A DNA stretch of 58,236 nt from Eubacteriales bacterium SKADARSKE-1 (lineage in GTDB: Bacteria > Bacillota > Clostridia > Oscillospirales > Acutalibacteraceae), in the NCBI GenBank assembly GCA_030920305.1, contig JARLUB010000006.1:1-58236 (forward strand). The letters run 5' to 3'. Below the pieces are notes generated by a model, which ran no database searches, was not told the origin of the DNA, and was given only the letters and a program-made list of their open reading frames with translations. A program made the translations under genes and the position numbers. Positions 8,482-17,008 of this stretch are shown in pieces; position 1 is the first letter of the stretch, and the number at the start of each line of letters is the position of its first letter.

Positions 8482-10302
8482 TTATATATGTAAATTTTTA
8501 TTTTGCGCATATTCGCTTCGGTTTAAAAATGGGAACATATCATCAATTGGCGGGGATATCATTGTGCCATCTGGCAAAGCCCTAGATGAAAGTTTTGGTT
8601 CAAAGTTTTGAGTAGTATCTAAAATAACCTCACACGTTACAGGACCTTTCGTATTTAAAACTTTCTCTATTTTAGATTTTGCCATATCTATATTATCAAT
8701 TTTAAAGTAAGGCACGCCATAACAGTTTGCAATTTTTTCACAATCAGGAAAGCTAACTCCGTTTTCTTTAGAAACCCCCACAAGTGGATGCTGTGAAAAC
8801 AGGTTAGTTTGAGTTTGCCTAATGGAATGGTAACCGCTGTTATTAAAGTAAAAAATCTTAATGTTTAAATTATTATGAACCAGAGTTTGCATTTCTTGAA
8901 GGTTCATTTGAAAACTGCCATCACCATCAAGGCAAATAACCCGACCTCCATTTTTAAAAACAGCTGTACCAATTGCTGCCGGAAAGCCATACCCCATGCT
9001 AGCACAACCAGAATTTGTGAAAAGTCTTTGTCCTTTTTTTAACCTTGCCACCTGAAAAGCTACAACACAAGCACTGCCATTACCACAAACAATTGTTTCG
9101 TCTTCTGGTAAAGTTTCAAAAAGAGTGTCAACAAATGCATATGGATTAACCGGTGTTTTTGTTTCGTAATATTTTGGCAAACAAGTTGGATATTTAGCAT
9201 TTATTTTTCGGCACCAATCAAGCCATGTTTTATGCTCATTGTTCTCATTCACAAAACCTGAAGCAAATAATTTTTCTATAACATCTTTTGCATCTGCATA
9301 AATTGGCAAGTCTATTGATAATGTTGGTTTCTGCAATTCTGCTTTATCAATGTCAACCATAATTTTGTATGCATTTTTTGCAAAGTTTTTATAATTATAG
9401 CTCACTTGGCGAATGCTGAGCCGACACCCTAAAGAGATTAACAAATCGCTATTTTCTACAACAAAATTTCCACCACGAGTCCCCATTATCCCTGGCCTGC
9501 CACAAAAAAGTCTATGTTCATCAAAAAGTATATCATGGCCGTTCCAAGGCGTTACAACCGGAATATTAAGCTTATCTATCAACTTTAAAAAGTCATCATA
9601 TGAATGCCCCAGTCTAATTCCAGTTCCTGCAATTAAAACAGGGCGTTTCGAACTTTTAATTTTATCTATAATTTTATCTATTGTCTCTTTTTCAACTGCT
9701 GGGGGCAGCTCATCTTGACATTCAGACTTATCAAAATGAATAAGCTCTTCGGTTTCAACAATTGCACCTTGTACGTCAAGCGGAATATCAAGCCATACCG
9801 GCCCGCCTCGTCCAGATTTTGATATAAATAATGCTTTTTCTAAATGATAGGCAATTTGCTCTGGTTCAGTAACCATTTTAGCGTATTTAGTCATTGGCTT
9901 TACAGAATCAATTATGTTATATTCCTGATCACCAAGCTGACGAAGTGGCAAATCTGTTGACCAAACTGTAGTTTCTCTTTTTACCTGACCCGACACAATA
10001 AACATAGGAATAGAATCAAGCCAACCGCCAAGCACACCAGTGAGTGCATTTGTTCCACCCGGGCCTGTTGTTACACAAACAGCTGCTAATTCTCCAGAAT
10101 ACCTAGTATAGCTTTCTGCCGCTATAGCGCAAGCTTGTTCATGATGGTCATAAATGCACTTAAGGTCTTTATGGTGACCCAAAGAATCATTTAAATGCAT
10201 AGCCCCGCCACCGGTTACGGTGAACACATGTTTTATTCCATTGTTTGCTAAAAAATCCGCAACATAATCTGAAACTTTAATTTTCAAAACCATTTCCCTC
10301 AT
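8482..10302 (-). CDS. ThDP-dependent enzyme of the acetolactate synthase family
   Basis: A 606-residue three-domain ThDP enzyme. The catalytic Glu is E55 in DHHEQACAIAA. The cofactor-binding motif GDGSFQMNLQEMQTL with the downstream Asn pair in YFNNSGYHS lies near residue 450-490. The central domain keeps the GPGGTNALTGVLGGWLDSIP and RGGPVWLDIPLDVQ segments of the IlvB family. No ilvN regulatory subunit or other branched-chain gene is near, so it is unlikely to be anabolic acetolactate synthase. Beside rfbF/G/H it recalls YerE of the yersiniose pathway, which transfers a two-carbon unit from pyruvate to CDP-4-keto-3,6-dideoxyglucose. The start overlaps the epimerase by 26 bases; ATG 10293 or TTG 10287 are alternatives. 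Confidence 0.87.
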   Translation of the reverse strand: MREMVLKIKVSDYVADFLANNGIKHVFTVTGGGAMHLNDSLGHHKDLKCIYDHHEQACAIAAESYTRYSGELAAVCVTTGPGGTNALTGVLGGWLDSIPMFIVSGQVKRETTVWSTDLPLRQLGDQEYNIIDSVKPMTKYAKMVTEPEQIAYHLEKALFISKSGRGGPVWLDIPLDVQGAIVETEELIHFDKSECQDELPPAVEKETIDKIIDKIKSSKRPVLIAGTGIRLGHSYDDFLKLIDKLNIPVVTPWNGHDILFDEHRLFCGRPGIMGTRGGNFVVENSDLLISLGCRLSIRQVSYNYKNFAKNAYKIMVDIDKAELQKPTLSIDLPIYADAKDVIEKLFASGFVNENNEHKTWLDWCRKINAKYPTCLPKYYETKTPVNPYAFVDTLFETLPEDETIVCGNGSACVVAFQVARLKKGQRLFTNSGCASMGYGFPAAIGTAVFKNGGRVICLDGDGSFQMNLQEMQTLVHNNLNIKIFYFNNSGYHSIRQTQTNLFSQHPLVGVSKENGVSFPDCEKIANCYGVPYFKIDNIDMAKSKIEKVLNTKGPVTCEVILDTTQNFEPKLSSRALPDGTMISPPIDDMFPFLNRSEYAQNKNLHI

Positions 10303-11206
10303 TCTGTAACTCTAAAATTTTTCTTATCCCAGCCTCAAATGAATACTCCGGAACAAATCCAGTATCATTTTTAAGTTTTGTTATATCTGCTGATAAAAAC
10401 ATAACCTGATTTTCGCCATATGGTTTTTGGCCAAAACTTAATTTTAAACTAGGGTTTATAATCTTTGCTATATCATTTATATATTCTTTTAAAAGCTTGT
10501 TTTCTCCACTTGCAATGTTATATGTCTCACCATTTTTGCCTTTTTCTGAAAGCTTTATCAGAGCATTAGCAGCATCAAAATTAAAAAGATAATCCCAAAC
10601 TTGTTCTCCTTTTGTTAAAGCTGGCTGCTTATTATTTTTAATTTCATTTATAACATAAGATACAAGGGTTCTCTCATCGTCGTTTGGTCCGTAAACACTA
10701 AATATTCTAGTCCATATATGTCTTATCCCTAAATCATTTGCAAGAACTCTGCTTAAATTTCCGGCTGACAATTTTGCTGCACCATATAAGGAAAAAGGCT
10801 TTGTTAAAGTATTTTCATCTGCAGCTTTTGTAAAGTGGCCATACTCAGCTTGAGACCCAGCCCCAATAAAAGTTTTACAGCCAAGCCCACTTGCTAGTTC
10901 AACTGCATCCATAGTATATTTTATATTATCAAGTTGCAAGCTGGAAGCATTTCGGCTTTCGCCAAACGTTCCTCCCCAAGCCAAGTGGTAAAACACATCA
11001 AAACCTAAATCCAGTTTATCCTTTAATGTTAACAATTTTGATATATCGCATTCAATTACATGCAAGTTGTGATTTGGTTTTAAATTAGAAATATTAGGTG
11101 AATTCGGCCGACAAATAGCAAAAACTTCATAATTTCTTTGTATAAGCAGCTCTGCTAAAGCAGTTCCAACCGCACCTGTTGGTCCTGTAATAATTGCTTT
11201 CTTCAT
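10277..11206 (-). CDS. NAD-dependent epimerase/dehydratase (extended SDR)
   Basis: A 309-residue extended SDR. The N-terminus has the Rossmann motif ITGPTGAVGTALAEL, and the catalytic pair is in SLYGAAKLSAGNL (Tyr and Lys) near residue 143. A substrate domain follows (RIFSVYGPNDDERT; EQVWDYLFNFDAANALI). The family includes sugar-nucleotide 4-epimerases and 4-ketoreductases. In this operon it could reduce the branch or ring ketone of the CDP-sugar, as the YerF reductase does in yersiniose synthesis (inference). It starts with ATG after GAGGT, ten bases after the polytopic transferase gene, and overlaps the ThDP gene by 26 bases. Confidence 0.88.
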   Translation of the reverse strand: MKKAIITGPTGAVGTALAELLIQRNYEVFAICRPNSPNISNLKPNHNLHVIECDISKLLTLKDKLDLGFDVFYHLAWGGTFGESRNASSLQLDNIKYTMDAVELASGLGCKTFIGAGSQAEYGHFTKAADENTLTKPFSLYGAAKLSAGNLSRVLANDLGIRHIWTRIFSVYGPNDDERTLVSYVINEIKNNKQPALTKGEQVWDYLFNFDAANALIKLSEKGKNGETYNIASGENKLLKEYINDIAKIINPSLKLSFGQKPYGENQVMFLSADITKLKNDTGFVPEYSFEAGIRKILELQNEGNGFEN

Positions 11207-11215
11207 ATCAGTACC

Positions 11216-13276
11216 TCAATAAATCTTTATAGGATTTCTATTCTTATCTACATAAGTTCTTCCATCCTTAATTGCCCATATATAAATTTTTTCAGAGTTT
11301 TCTATTTCTCCCGAATATAACAAAAAATATTCCTGGCTTTCTATTAATTCTTTATATGTGTCCTGTATATCTCTCTGACCAGAACGTTGTCCATCTCTAA
11401 AAAAATCTTCATGGAAGTTCCACTCATTTTCACTTAAATTTTGCCACACTATAAAAGTAGGCATTGCATTTTTTAATGCCTGCGCATCTTGTTTTGCTAC
11501 ACTATCACAGCAAACATCAAAATAATGTACTTTAGAAAAAGTTTCTGGACATCTAAGATTCGACATAACATTAAAATAATTAATATGTGGGAATGTATAC
11601 ATAGTATCCCCATCTAACTTATTGTTTTCAATCAAATGATATATATTATTTAATTCTCTTACAGCCCGTTCGCTCCCATAAATTCCTTTTAAATGAGGGT
11701 CATCATAGTATTCATGCACACTATAAATATTTGCCGTCCAATTAACACCCCACCAACAATATGTAAAATTACATCGCTGTACAAAGACTTCTAACACCAT
11801 AAGCAAACAAACCAAACAAACTGCACCATTTTTTATAGTGTTTAATATGGTTTTGCTTGATAACAACAAGCAAATTGATGCAGACATAGAAAGTAGCATT
11901 GCGTGATCCTCTAAGCTGCTAGACATATTATGTATACACATAATAACTACAGAAGAAAGAATTATAATAAATAATACCTTGTTAGTTTCTTTATTTTTCA
12001 ATATTTGAAAAAGGTAAACAAAAGATAATAACAAGGTTATAAAAAATATTGACAAATTTAATATTGATCTATCTGCACGCAACCTTCCCCAATCAACTGT
12101 ATTCATATCATGCCTTGTTATATAAACATACGTGATACACATTGCAAGTAAAAAAATTAAGTATAACCCTATCTCAATTATTCTTCTTTTTATTTTAAAC
12201 CCCATAATTTTATCAGGCAATTGATCAAAAAAGCATATTCCAAAAAGTGAAAAAATAGCAAAAATTAAAATAATATCTAACTTGGTAAAATTAATCAATC
12301 CGAAAAAACTATCAATTTTTGGGACAAGTATAATTTTTATAGTGAATAAAAGAAGCAAAATATACACAATACTTATTTTTAAATTGTCGGTTGGTCTATC
12401 GTTAGATTTTTTATATAATTTAGCTACTACATATAAAGACAGAAAGCAAAAAAGAAAAATTGCAACATTTTTATTATTTAGTCTGGGTATAACACGAAAA
12501 ATAATTTGTACAAAATTCCCCTTTGATGTAGCTCCTTTAAACAATTGAAAAACAAATGGTTTTAAAGCTCCATTTAAAACTAAAGGCATTAAAATCAAAA
12601 TAATACTCAAGATATACGATATCAAAGAAACATATATAGATTTTAAACTTTTCTTAATATCATCTTTGTAAGAAATTATAAAAAAGGCAAAAATAAGCGC
12701 AGCAAAAAGGATTACACCCGTCGTATGTTTTGTCATCGTTGTAATTCCTGAAATAATTCCAAACATAATTGGCCAAATCATGGCTTTTTTATTGATATCA
12801 CAAGAAATTATTTCATACATTTTTATCGCAAAAAATATCATAAGCATTGCTAATAGTAAAGATGTCTGATAGTACCCATAAAATAAATCTTGAATATTTG
12901 AAATATATACAGCACTAGCGGCAAGTAAAGAAATAAAAACTATGCGGCTGTCAAAAACTTTTCTAAGTATTGAAAAAGTCAAAATAATTAGGCCAAGTCT
13001 TTCTATAACTCCATATATTCTAAACACAATAAATAAATTTTTTGAAATTAAACTTAACAAGGTCATAAGTGAAGGAAATACTGGTGGAATAAATAAGTAA
13101 AAATCTCTATAAGGCACTTTTCCATCTAATATATAATTTGAATAGTCCTGGAACCAACCCTCAGTAATAGGGAAAAATTTATTAAATAAAAATAGATTAA
13201 AAACAGCATATGTTATAATCAATGTTCCTAAACAGACAATATCATTTACTGACCACTTTCTAGTACATTTGAACAA
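11216..13276 (-). CDS. Polytopic membrane glycosyltransferase, GT-C type (GtrC-like)
   Basis: A 686-residue integral membrane protein with about a dozen hydrophobic segments between residues 18 and 490, then a soluble C-terminal domain of about 190 residues (roughly 500-686). The first extracytoplasmic loop, TEGWFQDYSNYILDG followed by PYRDFYLFIPP, carries acidic residues as in the catalytic loop of GT-C enzymes that use polyprenyl-phosphate sugars (PMT/ArnT group). With GtrA and the GtrB-like transferase in the same operon, its likely role is to move the lipid-linked sugar to a surface polymer outside the membrane (inference). Start is TTG after a GAGGAG region; a further start inside is possible. 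Confidence 0.75.
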   Translation of the reverse strand: MFKCTRKWSVNDIVCLGTLIITYAVFNLFLFNKFFPITEGWFQDYSNYILDGKVPYRDFYLFIPPVFPSLMTLLSLISKNLFIVFRIYGVIERLGLIILTFSILRKVFDSRIVFISLLAASAVYISNIQDLFYGYYQTSLLLAMLMIFFAIKMYEIISCDINKKAMIWPIMFGIISGITTMTKHTTGVILFAALIFAFFIISYKDDIKKSLKSIYVSLISYILSIILILMPLVLNGALKPFVFQLFKGATSKGNFVQIIFRVIPRLNNKNVAIFLFCFLSLYVVAKLYKKSNDRPTDNLKISIVYILLLLFTIKIILVPKIDSFFGLINFTKLDIILIFAIFSLFGICFFDQLPDKIMGFKIKRRIIEIGLYLIFLLAMCITYVYITRHDMNTVDWGRLRADRSILNLSIFFITLLLSFVYLFQILKNKETNKVLFIIILSSVVIMCIHNMSSSLEDHAMLLSMSASICLLLSSKTILNTIKNGAVCLVCLLMVLEVFVQRCNFTYCWWGVNWTANIYSVHEYYDDPHLKGIYGSERAVRELNNIYHLIENNKLDGDTMYTFPHINYFNVMSNLRCPETFSKVHYFDVCCDSVAKQDAQALKNAMPTFIVWQNLSENEWNFHEDFFRDGQRSGQRDIQDTYKELIESQEYFLLYSGEIENSEKIYIWAIKDGRTYVDKNRNPIKIY

Positions 13277-13306
13277 CCTTACTTCTCTCCTCTTTCATAT
13301 TTAAAC

Positions 13307-13693
13307 TTACTTAAACGCCCAAAATTTATTCATTAAAAAATTTAATGGCGTAGTGATTACTAAACTAATAAGAGGTGCTATTACCCCTGAAAGGCCCATA
13401 CAGTCTACCATGATAAACATAAGAAAAGTTGAAAGCAAGAAAGTACTACCATAAGCCAAAAACGTTCTTGCTAAAGCCCTTTTATTACCACTACTAGTTT
13501 TTTTAAACACATATTTGTTGTTCCAATAATACGCATTTAAAACACTAACAACAAAACCCGCTGCATTTGCAATTAAATAATTTACACCTAGGAAGTAAAG
13601 CCCATAATAAATACCAAGTGAAATTAGTGTATTTGAAATCCCAATTATTGAAAACTTTATCAGCTGTTTTGCCGTTTCCCAAAAATGCTCCAC
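13307..13693 (-). CDS. GtrA-family membrane protein (lipid-linked sugar flippase)
   Basis: A 128-residue protein with four transmembrane segments and the GtrA signature: FSIIGISNTLISLGIYY at the N-terminus, then GFVVSVLNAYYWNNKYVFK, and the closing TTPLNFLMNKFWAFK. GtrA proteins are thought to flip polyprenyl-phosphate-linked monosaccharides across the membrane. A GTG start overlaps the rfbH stop by one base (TAGTG), so the two are translationally coupled. Placement between sugar synthesis and the polytopic transferase supports a role in export of the operon's sugar. Confidence 0.9.
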   Translation of the reverse strand: MEHFWETAKQLIKFSIIGISNTLISLGIYYGLYFLGVNYLIANAAGFVVSVLNAYYWNNKYVFKKTSSGNKRALARTFLAYGSTFLLSTFLMFIMVDCMGLSGVIAPLISLVITTPLNFLMNKFWAFK

Positions 13694-15030
13694 TATTTTA
13701 CCGCCTCAATAATTATTTTAGCCATATAATCTATCATTTCATCTGTCATACCAGGGTATACACCAACCCAAAATGTATTATTCATAATTCTATTAGTGTT
13801 GGCTAAATCTCCAACAATTCGATACCCTTTTCCTGTTTCTCTCATTTCATCAAAACAAGGGTGACAGGTAAGGTTTCCAGCAAAAAGCATTCTGGTTTGC
13901 ACACCATGAGATTCTACATAATTAACTACAGCTTTTCTGTCAATTCCATCTTTACAAGTAATTAAAAATCCAAACCAACTAGGCTTTGAGTTTTCATTTT
14001 CAACCGGTAAAATTAATTTATCAGAAACCACTTGCAAGGCTTTTTTTAGCCTATTAAAATTGTGTATTCTACGTTCTACAAATGAAGGGAACTTTTCAAG
14101 CTGAGCACATCCAATAGCAGCTTGCATATCGGTTGCTTTTAAATTATATCCAAAATGCGAATAAACATATTTGTGATCATAACCTAGCGGCAGCTGACCA
14201 TATTGCTTGTCAAATCTGTGCCTGCACAAATTGTCCTTTCCCGATGGGCAACTACAGTCGCGTCCCCAATCACGCAAAGATTTTACGATTTTTGCTAAAA
14301 TTGGATTACTAGTATAAACAGCTCCACCTTCACCCATAGTCATGTGGTGTGGAGGATAAAAGCTAGATGTACCAATGTCTCCAATTGTTCCGGTAAACTT
14401 TTCTTCACCGTTTATAATATATTTTGAACCTAAAGCGTCACAATTATCTTCAACAAGCCATAGATTATTTTTATCACAAAATTCTTTCACGCTTTTTAAA
14501 TCAAAGGGATTTCCCAAAGTATGCGCTATCATAACAGCTTTTGTTTTATCTGTCAAAGCTTTTTCCAATTGCGTCACATCAATATTATATTGCGGAATCG
14601 TAACATCCACAAAAATAGGAACAGCGCCATATTGAATAATTGGCGTTACAGTTGTTGGAAAGCCTGCGGCAACTGTAATCACTTCATCACCCGGTTTTAT
14701 TGCTCTCTCCTTTAAAAGAGGGGACGTCAACGCCATAAATGCAATTAAATTCGCCGATGAGCCTGAATTTACAAGTGCACAAAATTTTGTTCCCAAATAG
14801 TTTGACAAATCTTTCTCAAACTTATCAGTATATCTTCCTGAAGTTAACCAAAATTCCAGTGAGCTATCAACTAAATTTATCATCTCATTTTTATCATAAA
14901 CCCTAGATGCATAAGGGATTCTCTGCCCCTGTTTAAATTCCTTATTTTTATTATGATAGTTTTCACAGTATAAACCAACCATATTTAAAATTTGTTTTCT
15001 GGCTTCTTGCTCAGTCATATTTTCAAACAT
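13693..15030 (-). CDS. rfbH: CDP-6-deoxy-4-keto-glucose 3-dehydrase (E1, RfbH/DdhC)
   Basis: A 445-residue PMP-dependent, iron-sulfur dehydratase that removes the C3 hydroxyl of CDP-4-keto-6-deoxyglucose. It has the aminotransferase fold, but the PLP-anchoring Lys is replaced by His in SSFYPPHHMTMGEGG (H228/H229), the hallmark of this enzyme. Cysteines C259, C261 and C269 (C-x-C-x7-C), with C197 upstream, fit the [2Fe-2S] ligand pattern of E1. Start ATG 15030 has AGGAG upstream. Together with rfbF and rfbG it commits the pathway to 3,6-dideoxyhexoses. A separate E3 reductase is usually needed and none is seen in this window. Confidence 0.95.
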   Translation of the reverse strand: MFENMTEQEARKQILNMVGLYCENYHNKNKEFKQGQRIPYASRVYDKNEMINLVDSSLEFWLTSGRYTDKFEKDLSNYLGTKFCALVNSGSSANLIAFMALTSPLLKERAIKPGDEVITVAAGFPTTVTPIIQYGAVPIFVDVTIPQYNIDVTQLEKALTDKTKAVMIAHTLGNPFDLKSVKEFCDKNNLWLVEDNCDALGSKYIINGEEKFTGTIGDIGTSSFYPPHHMTMGEGGAVYTSNPILAKIVKSLRDWGRDCSCPSGKDNLCRHRFDKQYGQLPLGYDHKYVYSHFGYNLKATDMQAAIGCAQLEKFPSFVERRIHNFNRLKKALQVVSDKLILPVENENSKPSWFGFLITCKDGIDRKAVVNYVESHGVQTRMLFAGNLTCHPCFDEMRETGKGYRIVGDLANTNRIMNNTFWVGVYPGMTDEMIDYMAKIIIEAVK

Positions 15031-15048
15031 AAAAACTTCTCCTGATAC

Positions 15049-16104
15049 TTAATTTAAAAATTCATCGATCTGCTTGTCCATAAGTTCTGGAATATTTCCA
15101 CCTTTTTCATAGCAACGCGCAAACTCAACAGTTTTTTCTATAGCAGTTTCAATATTCCATCTTGGCTTCCAGTTAAAAGCACTTTTTAGCTTTGAACAAT
15201 CAAGCTTTAAAAAGTTTGCTTCGTGAGGACCGCCAACTGACTTTTCTTCAAAAGCTTGTCCATCTCCCCATTTTTTGCAAAACAGCTTAACTAGCTCGCC
15301 TGTTGTAACACAATCACAATCATCTGGCCCTACATTATAATAGTCAGAAAAAGAAATATCCTCATACTGCTTTTTAGCTATCATTAAATATGCATAAAGT
15401 GGTTCTAAAACATGTTGATAAGGCCTTGTTGAATTTGGGTTTCTAACGATAATAGGTTCCTTTTTTAGGGCTGCTTTAATGCAATCTGGAATTATTCTGT
15501 CAACTGCAAAATCACCACCGCCAATAACGTTTCCTGCTCTAGCAGTTGATATTGCAATTTTATTATCATCAAAAAAAGAACTTTTATAACTATGCGTTAC
15601 AAGTTCAGAACATGATTTTGAATTAGAGTAAGGGTCAAATCCATCAAGCGGTTCATTTTCGCGGTAACCCCAAACCCATTCATTATTTTTATAAACCTTA
15701 TCAGTTGTAATATTTACAACTGATTTTGGTAATATTTTTGCTGTTCTAATGCATTCTAAAATGTTTACAGTCCCCATAACGTTGATTTCATAAGTATAGT
15801 GTGGATTAACATAACTATCCCTCACCAAAGGCTGAGCTGCTAAATGAAACACTATTTCTGGTTTTGCACTTTCAAAAGCAACTTTTAACGAAGATAAATC
15901 GCGGATGTCTCCAATAATTGAATTCATTTTTTCTTTTACATCTGCAATATCAAAAAGATTTGGATCAGTTGGCGGGTTTAAAGAATAGCCTGTAACAATT
16001 GCACCTGACTTTATTAGTATTTTACAGAGCCAAGAGCCTTTAAATCCTGTATGGCCAGTAACAAAAACCTTCTTATTTTTATAAAAATCTAAAACATTTG
16101 CCAT
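15049..16104 (-). CDS. rfbG: CDP-glucose 4,6-dehydratase
   Basis: An extended SDR of about 351 residues that converts CDP-glucose to CDP-4-keto-6-deoxyglucose. Seen: VFVTGHTGFKGSWL (Rossmann motif), HLAAQPLVRDSY, NITTDKVYKN, and the catalytic Tyr/Lys in PYSNSKSCSELV. The fingerprint GHTGFKGSWL with AQPLVR is typical of RfbG/DdhB. The reading stays open well upstream over the 3-prime end of rfbF, but homologues begin near MANVLDFYKNKK. ATG 16104 (with GGTGA five bases before) or ATG 16110 (overlapping the rfbF TGA) is therefore the real start. Confidence 0.93.
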   Translation of the reverse strand: MANVLDFYKNKKVFVTGHTGFKGSWLCKILIKSGAIVTGYSLNPPTDPNLFDIADVKEKMNSIIGDIRDLSSLKVAFESAKPEIVFHLAAQPLVRDSYVNPHYTYEINVMGTVNILECIRTAKILPKSVVNITTDKVYKNNEWVWGYRENEPLDGFDPYSNSKSCSELVTHSYKSSFFDDNKIAISTARAGNVIGGGDFAVDRIIPDCIKAALKKEPIIVRNPNSTRPYQHVLEPLYAYLMIAKKQYEDISFSDYYNVGPDDCDCVTTGELVKLFCKKWGDGQAFEEKSVGGPHEANFLKLDCSKLKSAFNWKPRWNIETAIEKTVEFARCYEKGGNIPELMDKQIDEFLN

Positions 16105-16109
16105 AATCA

Positions 16110-16883
16110 TCACCATATCTTCCATGGTGCATTTCCAGATGCCCACATTTCTTCTAATTGATGTTTGTCTCTTTGGGTATCCATACACTGCCAAAATCCA
16201 GTATGATGATAAGCTTTAAGTTCTCCTCTTTTTGCAGCTATCTCAAGTGGTTCTTGTTCAAAAACAGTCTCGTCGCCTTCTATATAATCAAATATTTCAG
16301 GATTTAGAACCATAAATCCACCATTTATAACGCTTCCATCATCTTGCCTTTTTTCCCTAAAGGAATTTATCATGCCATCGTCATCTATATCAAGCACACC
16401 AAAGCGCTGCCCAACATTAACTGCTGTCATGGTTGCTATTTTTCCATGAGACTTATGAAATTCTACTAACTTGTCTATATCAACATTAGAAACGCCATCA
16501 CCATAAGTCAGCAAAAACGGCTCATTTTCAACATATTTTTGGACTCTTTTTATTCTTCCTCCTGTCATGGTGTTAAGGCCTGTATCAACAAGCGTTACAC
16601 GCCAAGGCTCTGCAAAATTGCTATGTAAAGTCATGTTGTTATTATTGGAAAAATCAAACGTGACATCACTTGAATGCAAATAGTAATTTGCAAAATATTC
16701 TTTAATCATGTGGGCCTTATACCCACAGCAAATTATAAAATCATTATATCCAAACGCTGAATATATTTTCATTATATGCCATAAAATTGGCTTACCACCA
16801 ATTTCTATCATTGGCTTTGGCCTTAAATGGCTTTCTTCAGAAATCCTTGTTCCAAAGCCCCCTGCAAGCAGCACAACCTTCAC
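16110..16883 (-). CDS. rfbF: Glucose-1-phosphate cytidylyltransferase
   Basis: A 257-residue nucleotidyltransferase making CDP-glucose from CTP and glucose-1-phosphate. The N-terminus VVLLAGGFGTRISEES with RPKPMIEIGGKPILWH gives the GxGTR and PKP signatures. CGYKAHMIKEYF and TYGDGVSNVD carry further substrate residues, and the end QCMDTQRDKHQLEEMW is characteristic of RfbF/DdhA. It is the first gene of the twelve-gene operon. GTG start 16883 lies eight bases after AAGGAGG. A consensus promoter sits directly upstream. Confidence 0.95.
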   Translation of the reverse strand: MKVVLLAGGFGTRISEESHLRPKPMIEIGGKPILWHIMKIYSAFGYNDFIICCGYKAHMIKEYFANYYLHSSDVTFDFSNNNNMTLHSNFAEPWRVTLVDTGLNTMTGGRIKRVQKYVENEPFLLTYGDGVSNVDIDKLVEFHKSHGKIATMTAVNVGQRFGVLDIDDDGMINSFREKRQDDGSVINGGFMVLNPEIFDYIEGDETVFEQEPLEIAAKRGELKAYHHTGFWQCMDTQRDKHQLEEMWASGNAPWKIW

Positions 16884-16913
16884 AAAATTTCCTCCTTAAA
16901 GTATATCGACTCT

Positions 16914-16942
16914 ATTATGAAGCTTCTTTTTAAATTTGTCAA
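16914..16942 (-). promoter_or_regulatory. Sigma-A promoter of the glycosylation operon
   Basis: On the minus strand TTGACA (16942-16937) is followed by a 17-base spacer and CATAAT (16919-16914), about 30 bases before the rfbF start. No other convincing promoter was seen inside the operon, whose genes overlap or lie within about 30 bases of each other. Confidence 0.75.
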
Positions 16943-17008
16943 ACTTTTAATCCAAAATGCCTAAAAGCTTTATATGTGACAAAATACTTTTTAACTTTAC
17001 TAAAATAG

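Noticed and set aside
8482-16883. Naming the operon a yersiniose cluster
   Set aside because: rfbF/G/H with a ThDP enzyme fits, but the cyclase, aldolase and HAD phosphatase are not part of the yersiniose pathway, and the ThDP enzyme cannot be placed with YerE without phylogeny.
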